A stretch of DNA of 7,582 nucleotides, taken from positions 1 to 7,582 of the forward strand of contig JAQTXY010000084.1 in the NCBI GenBank assembly GCA_028688535.1, written 5' to 3'. The stretch comes from Methanothrix sp. Lineage in GTDB: Archaea; Halobacteriota; Methanosarcinia; Methanotrichales; Methanotrichaceae. Positions 1 to 6,700 of the stretch are shown in pieces. Positions within the stretch are counted from its first letter, which is position 1. The number at the start of each line of letters is the position of its first letter. The notes under the pieces were generated by a model. The model saw only the letters and a list, made by a program, of their open reading frames with translations. It did not search any database and was not told the DNA's origin. Both the position numbers and the translations under genes were made by a program.

Positions 1-423
1 TAATGGGGCAGCAGCGAGAGAGGCGAAGCGCTCCGAATTGCTGAGCGCGATTCTCTTGGGGACCAGTTCGCCAATAACCAAACTGAAAAATGTGATCATC
101 AGGACGACGGCAACCAGGGCCAGGCCACTGCTGTAAGGAGACAGAGCCGGAATGGAGCCGAAGTAAGAAGCCAGCTCGTCAGCGATTGTGGCGCCTCCGT
201 AGGCTCCTGTCAGGGTAGTAATAAGAGTTATGCCGGTCTGCACGGCAGAGAGGAGACGATTGGGATTTTCAGCCAGCTCCAAGGCCGCATTTGCACCTGC
301 ATGGCCCTCTTCTACCCATGCCCTGAGCCGGGCCTTGCTGGAGGAGACCACGGCCATCTCGGCCAAGGAAAACGCGCCATTGGCCAGAAACAGAAGAAAG
401 ATGATCAGGATTTCAGTGAGCAT
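1..423 (-). CDS. CNNM/DUF21 (HlyC/CorC-type) membrane protein, N-terminal part, cut by the window edge
   Basis: The reading frame is open from ATG 423 to base 1 (141 codons), so only the N-terminal transmembrane domain is present. Family marks are visible: a first membrane segment at residues 3-26 containing the NGAFSLAEMAVVSSSKARLR motif, a second at about 60-81 starting VQTGITL, and a third at about 100-119 ending in GELVPKRIAL. This order and these motifs are the hallmark of the DUF21/CNNM domain. In full-length members it is followed by a cytoplasmic CBS pair and a CorC_HlyC domain, which would lie to the left of the window. Relatives are linked to magnesium or cobalt efflux or homeostasis; the old name 'hemolysin' is misleading. 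The start is supported by GAGGG nine bases upstream and a TATA box about 40 bases upstream. The substrate cannot be told from this fragment. Confidence 0.93.
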   Translation of the reverse strand, partial: MLTEILIIFLLFLANGAFSLAEMAVVSSSKARLRAWVEEGHAGANAALELAENPNRLLSAVQTGITLITTLTGAYGGATIADELASYFGSIPALSPYSSGLALVAVVLMITFFSLVIGELVPKRIALSNSERFASLAAAPL

Positions 424-432
424 GATTGTATG

Positions 433-437
433 CCCTC
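433..437 (-). promoter_or_regulatory. Ribosome binding site of the CNNM/DUF21 gene
   Basis: On the minus strand GAGGG lies nine bases before the ATG at 423. It matches part of the archaeal anti-Shine-Dalgarno complement (AGGAGGTGA) and fixes the start codon. Confidence 0.65.
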
Positions 438-460
438 GTCATCCATTTCCCTGCATTTCC

Positions 461-469
461 TTTATAAAA
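461..469 (-). promoter_or_regulatory. TATA box of the CNNM/DUF21 gene
   Basis: On the minus strand the sequence is TTTTATAAA, a near-ideal archaeal TATA box. Transcription would start about 25 bases downstream, near 440. That leaves a leader of roughly 16 bases that still contains the ribosome binding site. Two weaker TATA-like stretches lie further upstream on the same strand, at about 484-492 and 507-517. A promoter of its own, together with the terminator at 531-554, suggests this gene is transcribed separately from the minus-strand gene upstream. Confidence 0.55.
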
Positions 470-530
470 GCTCTGGCGGTTCATTTATATGTTAAACAAC
501 AGGGGAGTTATTTATAGCTTCGCCGGGATG

Positions 531-554
531 AAGAAAAAAGAAGGCCCTGGGCCT
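531..554 (-). terminator. Oligo-T terminator after the deacetylase-like gene
   Basis: Read on the minus strand, a short inverted repeat (AGGCCC-T-GGGCCT, 554-542) is followed by TTCTTTTTTCTT. Archaeal RNA polymerase terminates on oligo-T tracts, and the hairpin may help. It lies about 65 bases past the stop codon at 619-621, in the right place to end that transcript. The hairpin loop would be tight (three bases, with four GC pairs), so the T-tract is the stronger part of the evidence. Confidence 0.55.
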
Positions 555-618
555 GCACATAAAATTTGTGTCAATTGGGCTCGGGCATCTTCTCGACTAC
601 CATGCGATGTTTCTCTAT

Positions 619-1701
619 CTAGGTACTATTTGTGGAATTGACGGAATCCTTGATGCAGTCTAAACATTTACTGCCTTTTTGGACGGTAACGTTAATTATC
701 GATGTCACTGCTGCTTCTCCCGTCTTGCCGCAAGTAGGACAATTGGGTATGACTCCAACATCCGTTGCATTTGTAGATAGGTTGCCCTCATTCGTCACAG
801 CTATGGCACCGATTTTACCACCTTTCTTCCGAGCAGCAGCCATATCCACAAGCTGCAATGTGGTTACAAATGCTGCTTGCCTGGAGAGCGCGTAATCAAT
901 GAATTTCTTGTAAGCATCAAGGTAATCGCCGCTGCCTGAGACCAGATTGCTGAAGATAACCACCATGGGATCTCCGTTTTCTGAGCTTTCATCGAATTTT
1001 TTCACCAGGAGATCATACCACTGTGAGCCGCTCAGCTTCTTCTCCTCCTTTAGGTAACGATCAGAGAGATACACACGCTCATCGTTGATCTGATAGGTGC
1101 TCACCGGAACTGCGTATAGATTAAAGCCCTCGATGGCATAAGGCCAGGTGGCGTTCTCGTATCCGGGACGATAGATAACTCCTGCCTGGAATCCGGCATC
1201 ATAGATTATTCCTAGCTTCTCCAAAATCTTTAATGTATCCTCATTCTGATCAAATGCAGAGGGAAGGAAACCTTTTATGGCCACATGCTCGCCTCCGCAG
1301 ACATAACAGCGATAAAGCTTATCCCTGGCTGAGGTCAATAATTTCTCTTGATCGGAGGCGGAAAGACTGGAGAGCCCCTCATCGGTCCTATTGCCCTGAA
1401 GAGCCAGTTCATGATTCTTCATGGTACCCTGATAGGTTACTCCCAGCCTGTCCATCCGGACCATATTCTCGGTTACAAAGATCGTTGCGCCCAGACCTTT
1501 GGGGTCGATCTGATTGGTGAGGTAGATCAAGGAATCTTCTGCCATCTTTATTTGCTCAGGTGTTGATGACGGATCTATATCTGCATCTATCAATAAATTA
1601 ACAACTACAATGCTCTCTTTAGCCAATGCAAGTCCAATTGAAACTAATAAGAAAATGCCGATGATGCATCCCATTATGGCTATTCTTTTCCTATACGACA
1701 T
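619..1701 (-). CDS. Secreted polysaccharide-deacetylase-like (NodB-fold) protein with cysteine- and sequon-rich tail
   Basis: A 360-residue protein with an N-terminal signal peptide or anchor (RKR at 4-6, hydrophobic 7-26, ALA before residue 28). Residues 30-285 follow the order of a NodB/polysaccharide deacetylase barrel: a first strand with acidic residues (LLIDADID, 36-43), the ATIFVTE strand (72-78), an HEL motif at 97-99, a GFLPSAFDQ turn (144-152) with NEDTLKILEKLGI, then late strands MVVIFSN (246-252) and AAFVTTLQLV (276-285). The usual second zinc histidine after the HEI-type motif is not seen (QGN at 102-104), so hydrolase activity is doubtful. Beyond the barrel, CPTC (321-324) and CLDC (346-349) form a possible zinc ribbon or disulfide knob, and another CxxC sits at 132-135. 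Seven N-glycosylation sequons are present, four of them after residue 306 and two at the very end (NSTNST). GGAGA seven bases ahead of the ATG supports the start. Fold call is moderate; function unknown. Confidence 0.8.
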   Translation of the reverse strand: MSYRKRIAIMGCIIGIFLLVSIGLALAKESIVVVNLLIDADIDPSSTPEQIKMAEDSLIYLTNQIDPKGLGATIFVTENMVRMDRLGVTYQGTMKNHELALQGNRTDEGLSSLSASDQEKLLTSARDKLYRCYVCGGEHVAIKGFLPSAFDQNEDTLKILEKLGIIYDAGFQAGVIYRPGYENATWPYAIEGFNLYAVPVSTYQINDERVYLSDRYLKEEKKLSGSQWYDLLVKKFDESSENGDPMVVIFSNLVSGSGDYLDAYKKFIDYALSRQAAFVTTLQLVDMAAARKKGGKIGAIAVTNEGNLSTNATDVGVIPNCPTCGKTGEAAVTSIINVTVQKGSKCLDCIKDSVNSTNST

Positions 1702-1708
1702 CCATATA

Positions 1709-1713
1709 TCTCC
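1709..1713 (-). promoter_or_regulatory. Ribosome binding site of the deacetylase-like gene
   Basis: GGAGA on the minus strand, seven bases before the ATG at 1701, a good Shine-Dalgarno match at normal spacing. Confidence 0.65.
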
Positions 1714-1742
1714 AACAATTCTTTCGAAATAGGTGAATTTGT

Positions 1743-1751
1743 CTATTTTAC
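1743..1751 (-). promoter_or_regulatory. Possible TATA box of the deacetylase-like gene
   Basis: On the minus strand GTAAAATAG lies about 45 bases before the start codon, giving a predicted leader of about 20 bases that includes the ribosome binding site. A stronger-looking TATA match (TTTATAAATT, 1811-1820) lies on the same strand but would give a leader near 90 bases. Which one is used cannot be settled by eye because the whole region is AT-rich. Confidence 0.3.
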
Positions 1752-1916
1752 AAATAATACGTCTACATAGTTATTATAGATAGCGGTCAATAGTTTTTCT
1801 TAGTTATATCAATTTATAAAAATACAAAATAAAGAATATTTATTTAGAGCCGGTACAAATAAATTTACAATTATTATTAATTATTTAAGTAAAATAAAGT
1901 TGAAATTTAATTGATG

Positions 1917-1932
1917 GTAAAGTATAAATATA
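1917..1932 (+). promoter_or_regulatory. TATA promoter of the rightward PKD/Ig-like protein gene
   Basis: The sequence GTAAAGTATAAATATA contains a strong archaeal TATA box (TATAAATA, 1923-1930) with purine-rich bases just ahead that could act as the BRE. The expected transcription start is near 1950, giving a leader of about 19 bases before ATG 1969. Confidence 0.6.
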
Positions 1933-1933
1933 G

Positions 1934-1946
1934 TTGAGTACCTCAA
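1934..1946. promoter_or_regulatory. Perfect inverted repeat at the promoter, possible operator
   Basis: TTGAG-TAC-CTCAA is a perfect 5+5 inverted repeat with a three-base spacer. It begins four bases after the TATA box and ends just before the predicted transcription start. A dimeric repressor bound here would block polymerase loading. No second copy was noticed elsewhere in the window, and a 5-base arm could arise by chance. Confidence 0.3.
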
Positions 1947-1955
1947 TTATCAAAA

Positions 1956-1960
1956 GGTGG
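1956..1960 (+). promoter_or_regulatory. Ribosome binding site that selects ATG 1969
   Basis: GGTGG lies eight bases ahead of ATG 1969. A GTG at 1957 is in frame and would add four residues, but it lies inside this site, so ATG 1969 is the better start. Confidence 0.6.
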
Positions 1961-1968
1961 AAGAGATT

Positions 1969-2727
1969 ATGTCATTTTATCGAAGCAAGATCGTACTAGC
2001 CATTTTGATGTGCTTGCTGTTCCTTTTGGCATATGGGATTACAACTGCAGCTGCTGTGGTTGACACCTGTCCATTTTCCAATAAGAATATAGCTCCAGAT
2101 GATACTATTGTGGTCTCAGGTCCCGCACCTGATGCAACACAGACCCAGCTGGGAATCACCTGGAAATATAAGTGGATCACGAAGGATAGTACAGGGACTG
2201 TAGTGGATCAGACTATAGAGATTGAAGGAGAACCTGGACGCACATATCAGTATACAGTGCCCCAGACCGGTTATTCAGAGTGGTATTCGGTTGAATTATA
2301 TGTCACCGCTGTGCAGGCTGATACCTGTATTAATCAGGCATGTACAAAGTTCAGAGTATTGAAGCCAGAAGATTGCACGATGGAGTCATCACCCGAAGAA
2401 ACTGTCATCTGCACGGAAGATGATATTGATTATACCTACAGTACAGGCAGCATCCCAGCAGAGGTTCGGCAGCGGTGGTGGATCTTCCCAGAGGATGAGT
2501 TCCCCGGTGCAGATGCGGTTACCTGGGGAGGATACGGCAGTTATAAAGTACCTGGTCCCGATACGAACTCAATTACTATTAATTGGCTAAATAAGCCTAC
2601 AGGAAGATATATAGTATTCACGGGATATTACCCCAAGACCGGGAACGATAAGAGTCCCTTGGGCTCATGCCAGATGGTGATTACAATTGTCGCCAAGCCG
2701 GCCAATACGATCACGGAGGGCTTCTAG
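1969..2727 (+). CDS. Small secreted protein with PKD/Ig-like domains
   Basis: A 252-residue protein counted from ATG 1969. The N-terminus (RSK at 5-7, hydrophobic 8-23, ending TTAAA at 25-29) is a clear Sec signal peptide with likely cleavage near residue 29. The mature part holds six cysteines (34, 120, 125, 136, 148, 234) and seems to be two beta-sandwich domains. Domain 1 (about 32-132) has a WKYKWI strand and a WYSVELYVTAV strand. Domain 2 (about 133-244) has VICTEDD, RWWIFPEDE and NSITINW followed by TGRYIVFTGYY, the pattern of PKD-like domains in surface proteins of archaea and Bacteroidetes. There is no C-terminal membrane segment, so it is probably released or held by partners. It has its own promoter and a terminator follows it. 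Its second domain resembles the C-terminal domain of the next protein, which suggests a shared location. No enzymatic motif is seen; exact role unknown. Confidence 0.85.
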   Translation: MSFYRSKIVLAILMCLLFLLAYGITTAAAVVDTCPFSNKNIAPDDTIVVSGPAPDATQTQLGITWKYKWITKDSTGTVVDQTIEIEGEPGRTYQYTVPQTGYSEWYSVELYVTAVQADTCINQACTKFRVLKPEDCTMESSPEETVICTEDDIDYTYSTGSIPAEVRQRWWIFPEDEFPGADAVTWGGYGSYKVPGPDTNSITINWLNKPTGRYIVFTGYYPKTGNDKSPLGSCQMVITIVAKPANTITEGF

Positions 2728-2754
2728 ATTCATTTGGGAAAATAGAGCAAAAAG

Positions 2755-2794
2755 AGGCTACCTCCTTTAAGGGAGCCTTCGTTCTATCTTTTTT
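2755..2794 (+). terminator. Hairpin and T-run terminator
   Basis: AGGCTACCT (2755-2763) pairs with AGGGAGCCT (2770-2778) with one mismatch, and CTATCTTTTTT follows. An outer AAAAAGA (2748-2754) can also pair with TCTTTTTT, so it could work on either strand. It starts 28 bases after the stop codon of the small secreted protein and separates it from the next two genes. Confidence 0.7.
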
Positions 2795-2810
2795 GATGAG
2801 CAGTTAGTGA

Positions 2811-2820
2811 TCATATTAAT
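2811..2820 (+). promoter_or_regulatory. Possible TATA box of the two-gene unit beginning at 2855
   Basis: TCATATTAAT lies about 35-44 bases before ATG 2855 and just past the terminator, at the right distance for a short leader. The match to the archaeal consensus is only fair. Some promoter is expected here because of the terminator upstream. Confidence 0.35.
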
Positions 2821-2854
2821 GCAGGTAAAAAATTTGCCGGGAGCGGATAACTAA

Positions 2855-3703
2855 ATGCTGCGGATGTCCCTTATTGCAATTCAAAAAAGATTTAAATTAG
2901 TGCAAACTATATTTTTATTTGTATTTATATTTACGAATTTATTAAATTGCGCTTTTGCCGCAGACTGGCCTAATTGCAAATTTCAATGTCGGGCAGGGGA
3001 TGTAAGCGTTCTTGAGGTCTACCTGGGAGATAGTCATGGCAATTATCTGCAGGACTGCACCTTAGGCAACGATGTAACTTCTCATCTATGGATTAAAATA
3101 AATAATAAAGCAAATTCCGATAGAAAAGCACTTATATTGCTTGCAGACATTTATATAAATGATTTGCTGGTTCGTTCCCTCTGGTCAGAAGAGGGAGTAA
3201 ATGTTCTTGATGTCGTTCCACCAGGTACATCACTAATTGACATCTACAGTTTTTCCTATGAATGCGGCCAGAGGATTGAGCTGAGGAATCTTATATTGAG
3301 TTGGGATACAAATGGTAATGCTAATAAAAAATGTGCCGAAAGAACTACAAAGTGCTATCGAGCCTCAACCATAGATGTCTGGACTCCTTTGAACCCACCC
3401 ACAGTTAAAATCCTGGGAGATAACATCACATGCATAGCTAATTCTTACGTCTACACCCCCCAGATAACAGGTCAATCCATTCTCAGATATCAAGTTAGCT
3501 GGAGTATTGATGGGTCTGAGATTGTAATGCAATCCTCTGATAATAGCATTGAGGTAAACTGGGAGCACTATGGAGAGGGCTATCACCTATTGCAGCTTGA
3601 GGTTAATTTCGTCGACGAATTTGGGCGAGTGTGGCATGTCGATCAAAGTCAGATGAAAGTCCTGGTAGTCGATGTTCCTCAAGCCGACATTGAATCAGTC
3701 TGA
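2855..3703 (+). CDS. Secreted two-domain protein with cysteine-rich N-terminal domain and PKD-like C-terminal domain
   Basis: A 282-residue protein. A basic N-terminus (KRFK, 11-14), a long hydrophobic stretch (16-31) and CAFAA before DWP (37-39) give a Sec signal peptide with likely cleavage near residue 35-36. Domain 1 (about 37-178) runs from CKFQCRAGDV (41-50) through VYLGDSHGNYL, a conserved-looking LADIYIND (96-103), ECGQ (136-139) and ILSWDTN to KCYRAS (166-171). It resembles a domain of unknown function I recall from surface proteins of methanogens and Bacteroidetes, but I cannot name a family. Domain 2 (about 180-274) is PKD-like: ITCIANSYVYTPQITG, then NSIEVNWEHYGEGYHLLQLEV. GGGAG lies 11 bases ahead of ATG 2855; an alternative ATG at 2864 would lose three residues. 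Codon use looks more AT-rich than in the next gene. Only 26 bases separate its stop from the giant gene, so the two are probably co-transcribed. Confidence 0.85.
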   Translation: MLRMSLIAIQKRFKLVQTIFLFVFIFTNLLNCAFAADWPNCKFQCRAGDVSVLEVYLGDSHGNYLQDCTLGNDVTSHLWIKINNKANSDRKALILLADIYINDLLVRSLWSEEGVNVLDVVPPGTSLIDIYSFSYECGQRIELRNLILSWDTNGNANKKCAERTTKCYRASTIDVWTPLNPPTVKILGDNITCIANSYVYTPQITGQSILRYQVSWSIDGSEIVMQSSDNSIEVNWEHYGEGYHLLQLEVNFVDEFGRVWHVDQSQMKVLVVDVPQADIESV

Positions 3704-3716
3704 ATACCATTTCAAA

Positions 3717-3722
3717 GGATGA
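3717..3722 (+). promoter_or_regulatory. Ribosome binding site of the giant surface protein gene
   Basis: GGATGA lies seven bases before ATG 3730. The ATG inside it (3719) meets a stop after four codons and is not the start. Confidence 0.55.
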
Positions 3723-3729
3723 ATCTCAA

Positions 3730-6700
3730 ATGACTGCTGGTATCTCCCCACGGATAAGAAATCATATTGCCATAATATTGATAATAATATTTTTGGGAGT
3801 TATTCCATTTGGGGATAGCAAGCAGTATGTGGCAGGAGAAAGCTATACCTTTATTGGCCCAACTCCGCCTGTTGGCGAGACCTATAGTTACATATGGATT
3901 GCATCGGATGGTTCCCCAACAACCTCCCGTGATATAACCTTCCAGTGGACGGCTCCTCTGGTGACTCAGCCTACAAAGGTGTTGATCAGCCTTCTGATAG
4001 ATAATGGATGCACTAGTCAGAATGAGACTGAGCTTCTCGTCGTCCCATCCGGGCAGCCTAGCTGCTCATTTACTGCAGATACGCCCGTCTGCGCAAGTTC
4101 AACAGGACACTATGCATCGGTCACAAATCCTACAACAGGCGCAACTTATATTTGGTCGATACTCGACAGCCCAGGTGCCACTATAACCGCCGATCCTGCC
4201 GATAACTCTAAGTCTCTATGGTCTGCAGGGACTGGAACCCAGGCCATAATCTCTGTCAATGCTACTTTGGAAGGCCATACCAGTAATTGCAGCAAAACAG
4301 TCACAATCCAGTCCGGCCCGACTGCAGAGGCAGGCCCCGATCAGATCATATGTAACGACAGTAGCGTTCAGCTGGCCGGATCAGCTGCAAACGCACTCAG
4401 CACAACCTGGACTGCATCCGGAGACGGATCATTCGATGATGCAGGAAAGCTGCATGCAATCTATACTCCTGGACCTAATGACATCGCATCTGGAACCGTC
4501 ACTTTAACTCTGAGCGCCACCGGTGATTCTGTATGTGAGCAAACAGCTTCATCGGATGTAGTTATCACCATCCAGGAATGCAAGGAACTGGGTGTTACAA
4601 TTGCAGATAAGGTGATATGCCCGGGCAGCGCCGCCACCCTAGAAGCAGTAGTAATCGGGTGCAATGTAGTTTCATACCAGTGGTACATCGGCGATTCGCC
4701 ATCAGGCGAAATGATCCCTGACACGAACTCTGCAACTTATCAGACCACTAATGAGGGGATTTACACCTGCGAGGTCAGATGCGATGATGAGAGAAAATCC
4801 TACGGCTCTGCATCTGTATCCTTTAAGCAATGCGAGTCTCCCGTAGGCTCCGTCTCCGGCAGGAAGTTCAATGATAAAAATGGCAATAGTGAATGGGATT
4901 CAAACGAGCCGGGCCTGGGAGAGTGGATAATCAATCTAAAAAGGCAAGATGGAGAGGTAGTTAAGAGTGCGATAACATCCATCAGTCCTGCGGCTTTGGG
5001 CTCTTACAGCATTAACGACATTTCACCTGGAACCTATACTCTTGAGGAGGAACCTTCTCTCTATGCTGGCTGGACACAGACCTATCCGGCAGGCAATATT
5101 TATACGGTAATGGTTTCTGAAACCGGTGTGGTCACTGTGACCAAGTCAGACCAGACCGATGTTACGTCTACCAATGCAGACTTCGGAAACAAGTTGACGC
5201 AATCGGGCGAATTGGAGATCACAAAGGCCACCTCCGCTGAGACTATAATTTCGAATACGCAGACCACCTTCACCATTACCGTACAGAATACTGGGAATGT
5301 TGAAATCCATGATTTAAAAATTGTTGACGAGCTAAGTCCAATGCTGGAATTTATTCCCTATGCCTATTATGGTGACATATTAATCCAGCATACCATTGAA
5401 GGTGGCAAATTGATATTTGATCTTGCACCTCTGGGCTCTTTGCAGCCAGGAAATTCCTGGATAATAACCTATAATGTCAAATTGAATTCAGAAGCCTGCA
5501 CATCAGACACTGGCACCACCGTTTCTCCTCAGGTCGCATCTGCTGGGGAGACAGAGTTGAATGTCATGGCTGCAGGAAGCGAAAACACCGGCATATTGCA
5601 GATCATCGATTCCCTATCCAGGAATAAAACCAAGCTGGAGGTCAAGCTGGAAAGCATAAAGAAGCAGCAGAGCACATTCGATAAGGGCAACGCATCAATA
5701 GAGTCAAGCACAATAAGCATTACCGGTACTAACTACACACGAAACAACTATACGAATATTTCAACCGGGGAGAGGCTAAGCGAGCAGCTCGATGCCACAG
5801 GATTACTGGTATTGTCTGAATATACCAGATCCGTCAAGTACGATCTCCTGACTACGATATACAAAGCGAATGGCGAGGTGCTCTCGGATTTCTATACCTT
5901 TTTGCCGACTAATGAGACACTACTTATAGAATACGACAAGCCGGGAAAAGGCTATAGAACCTACACAGTCAGGTATTATGCCACAGGAGACACCCTAATC
6001 TTAACGGTCGACTCTCAGGGCAGTGTAGTTAGCAGAGAATATAGAAAGACTCCAGGAATAACAGTACCGGAATATCTGACGAATTGTGCCACTGCATATG
6101 GCAATGCAGGTGAACAAAATGAACCTGTAGAGAGCAATAGAGATTGTGTTGATGTGAGATGGAGATGTACAAGCCCCTTGGGCTCTATCTCCGGCACTAA
6201 GTTCGAAGACTTAAATGGCAACAACGAATGGGATGCAAATGAGCCGGGCCTGGGAGATTGGATGATCAATCTGTTGAGACAAGATGGTGAGATAGTCAAG
6301 GTTGCTATAACATCCGCCAGCCCTGAGACTTTAGGCTCTTACAGCATCGACAGCATTTCTCCTGGAACCTACACGCTGGTGGAAGTGCTATCTCTTTCGC
6401 TAGACTGGATACAGACCTATCCGGCAGGCAATTATTATACTGTGGTGGTTTCTGAAACCGGCCAGGTCACTGTGACCATGTCTGACCAGACGGGCGTTGC
6501 ATCTACTTCGGCAAATTTCGGTAATATGCTTACCCATTATGGAGAGCTGGAGATCACGAAAGCTACACCTACAGAAATAATAAATCCGAATGGTGAAGCA
6601 ACCTTCATCATCGATGTAAAAAATACTGGAGATACAGAAATTCATAACGTCCAAATCGTTGACGAGTTAAGTCCAATGCTGGAATTTATTCCCTATGCAT

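Larger units (their letters stand above)
1702..1968. other. AT-rich divergent intergenic region
   Basis: No convincing gene is present here. The stretch 1737-1935 is strikingly AT-rich compared with the coding sequence on both sides. It carries the promoter of the leftward deacetylase-like gene and that of the rightward secreted-protein gene. The composition produces many chance TATA-like words, so only the matches at sensible distances from start codons are listed separately. Confidence 0.7.

Noticed and set aside
230..517. Plus-strand open frames over 230-517
   Set aside because: They lie opposite the well-supported CNNM/DUF21 coding region and its promoter and have no recognisable protein features.
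1233..1566. Plus-strand open frames inside 1233-1566
   Set aside because: They are antisense to the deacetylase-like gene, which has a signal peptide, a fold pattern and a ribosome binding site.
1957..1959. GTG at 1957 as the start of the small secreted protein
   Set aside because: It overlaps the GGTGG ribosome binding site; ATG 1969 has correct spacing and gives a normal signal peptide.
1702..1968. Replication origin or small RNA in the AT-rich intergenic region
   Set aside because: High AT content alone is the only support. No repeated origin-box pattern or convincing RNA structure was seen, and divergent promoters explain the region.
4004..4507. Plus-strand frames at 4004-4186 and 4259-4507
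   Set aside because: They are out of frame within the open frame from 3730, whose translation shows coherent Ig/PKD-like domains through this stretch.
4800..6299. Two similar minus-strand reading frames (4800-4982 and 6015-6299) sharing an LII-SPRPGSF-SHSLLPF pattern, which look like a conserved antisense gene pair
   Set aside because: They are the antisense shadow of the duplicated SdrD_B-like domains in the giant gene; the similarity comes from the 1335-base repeat.
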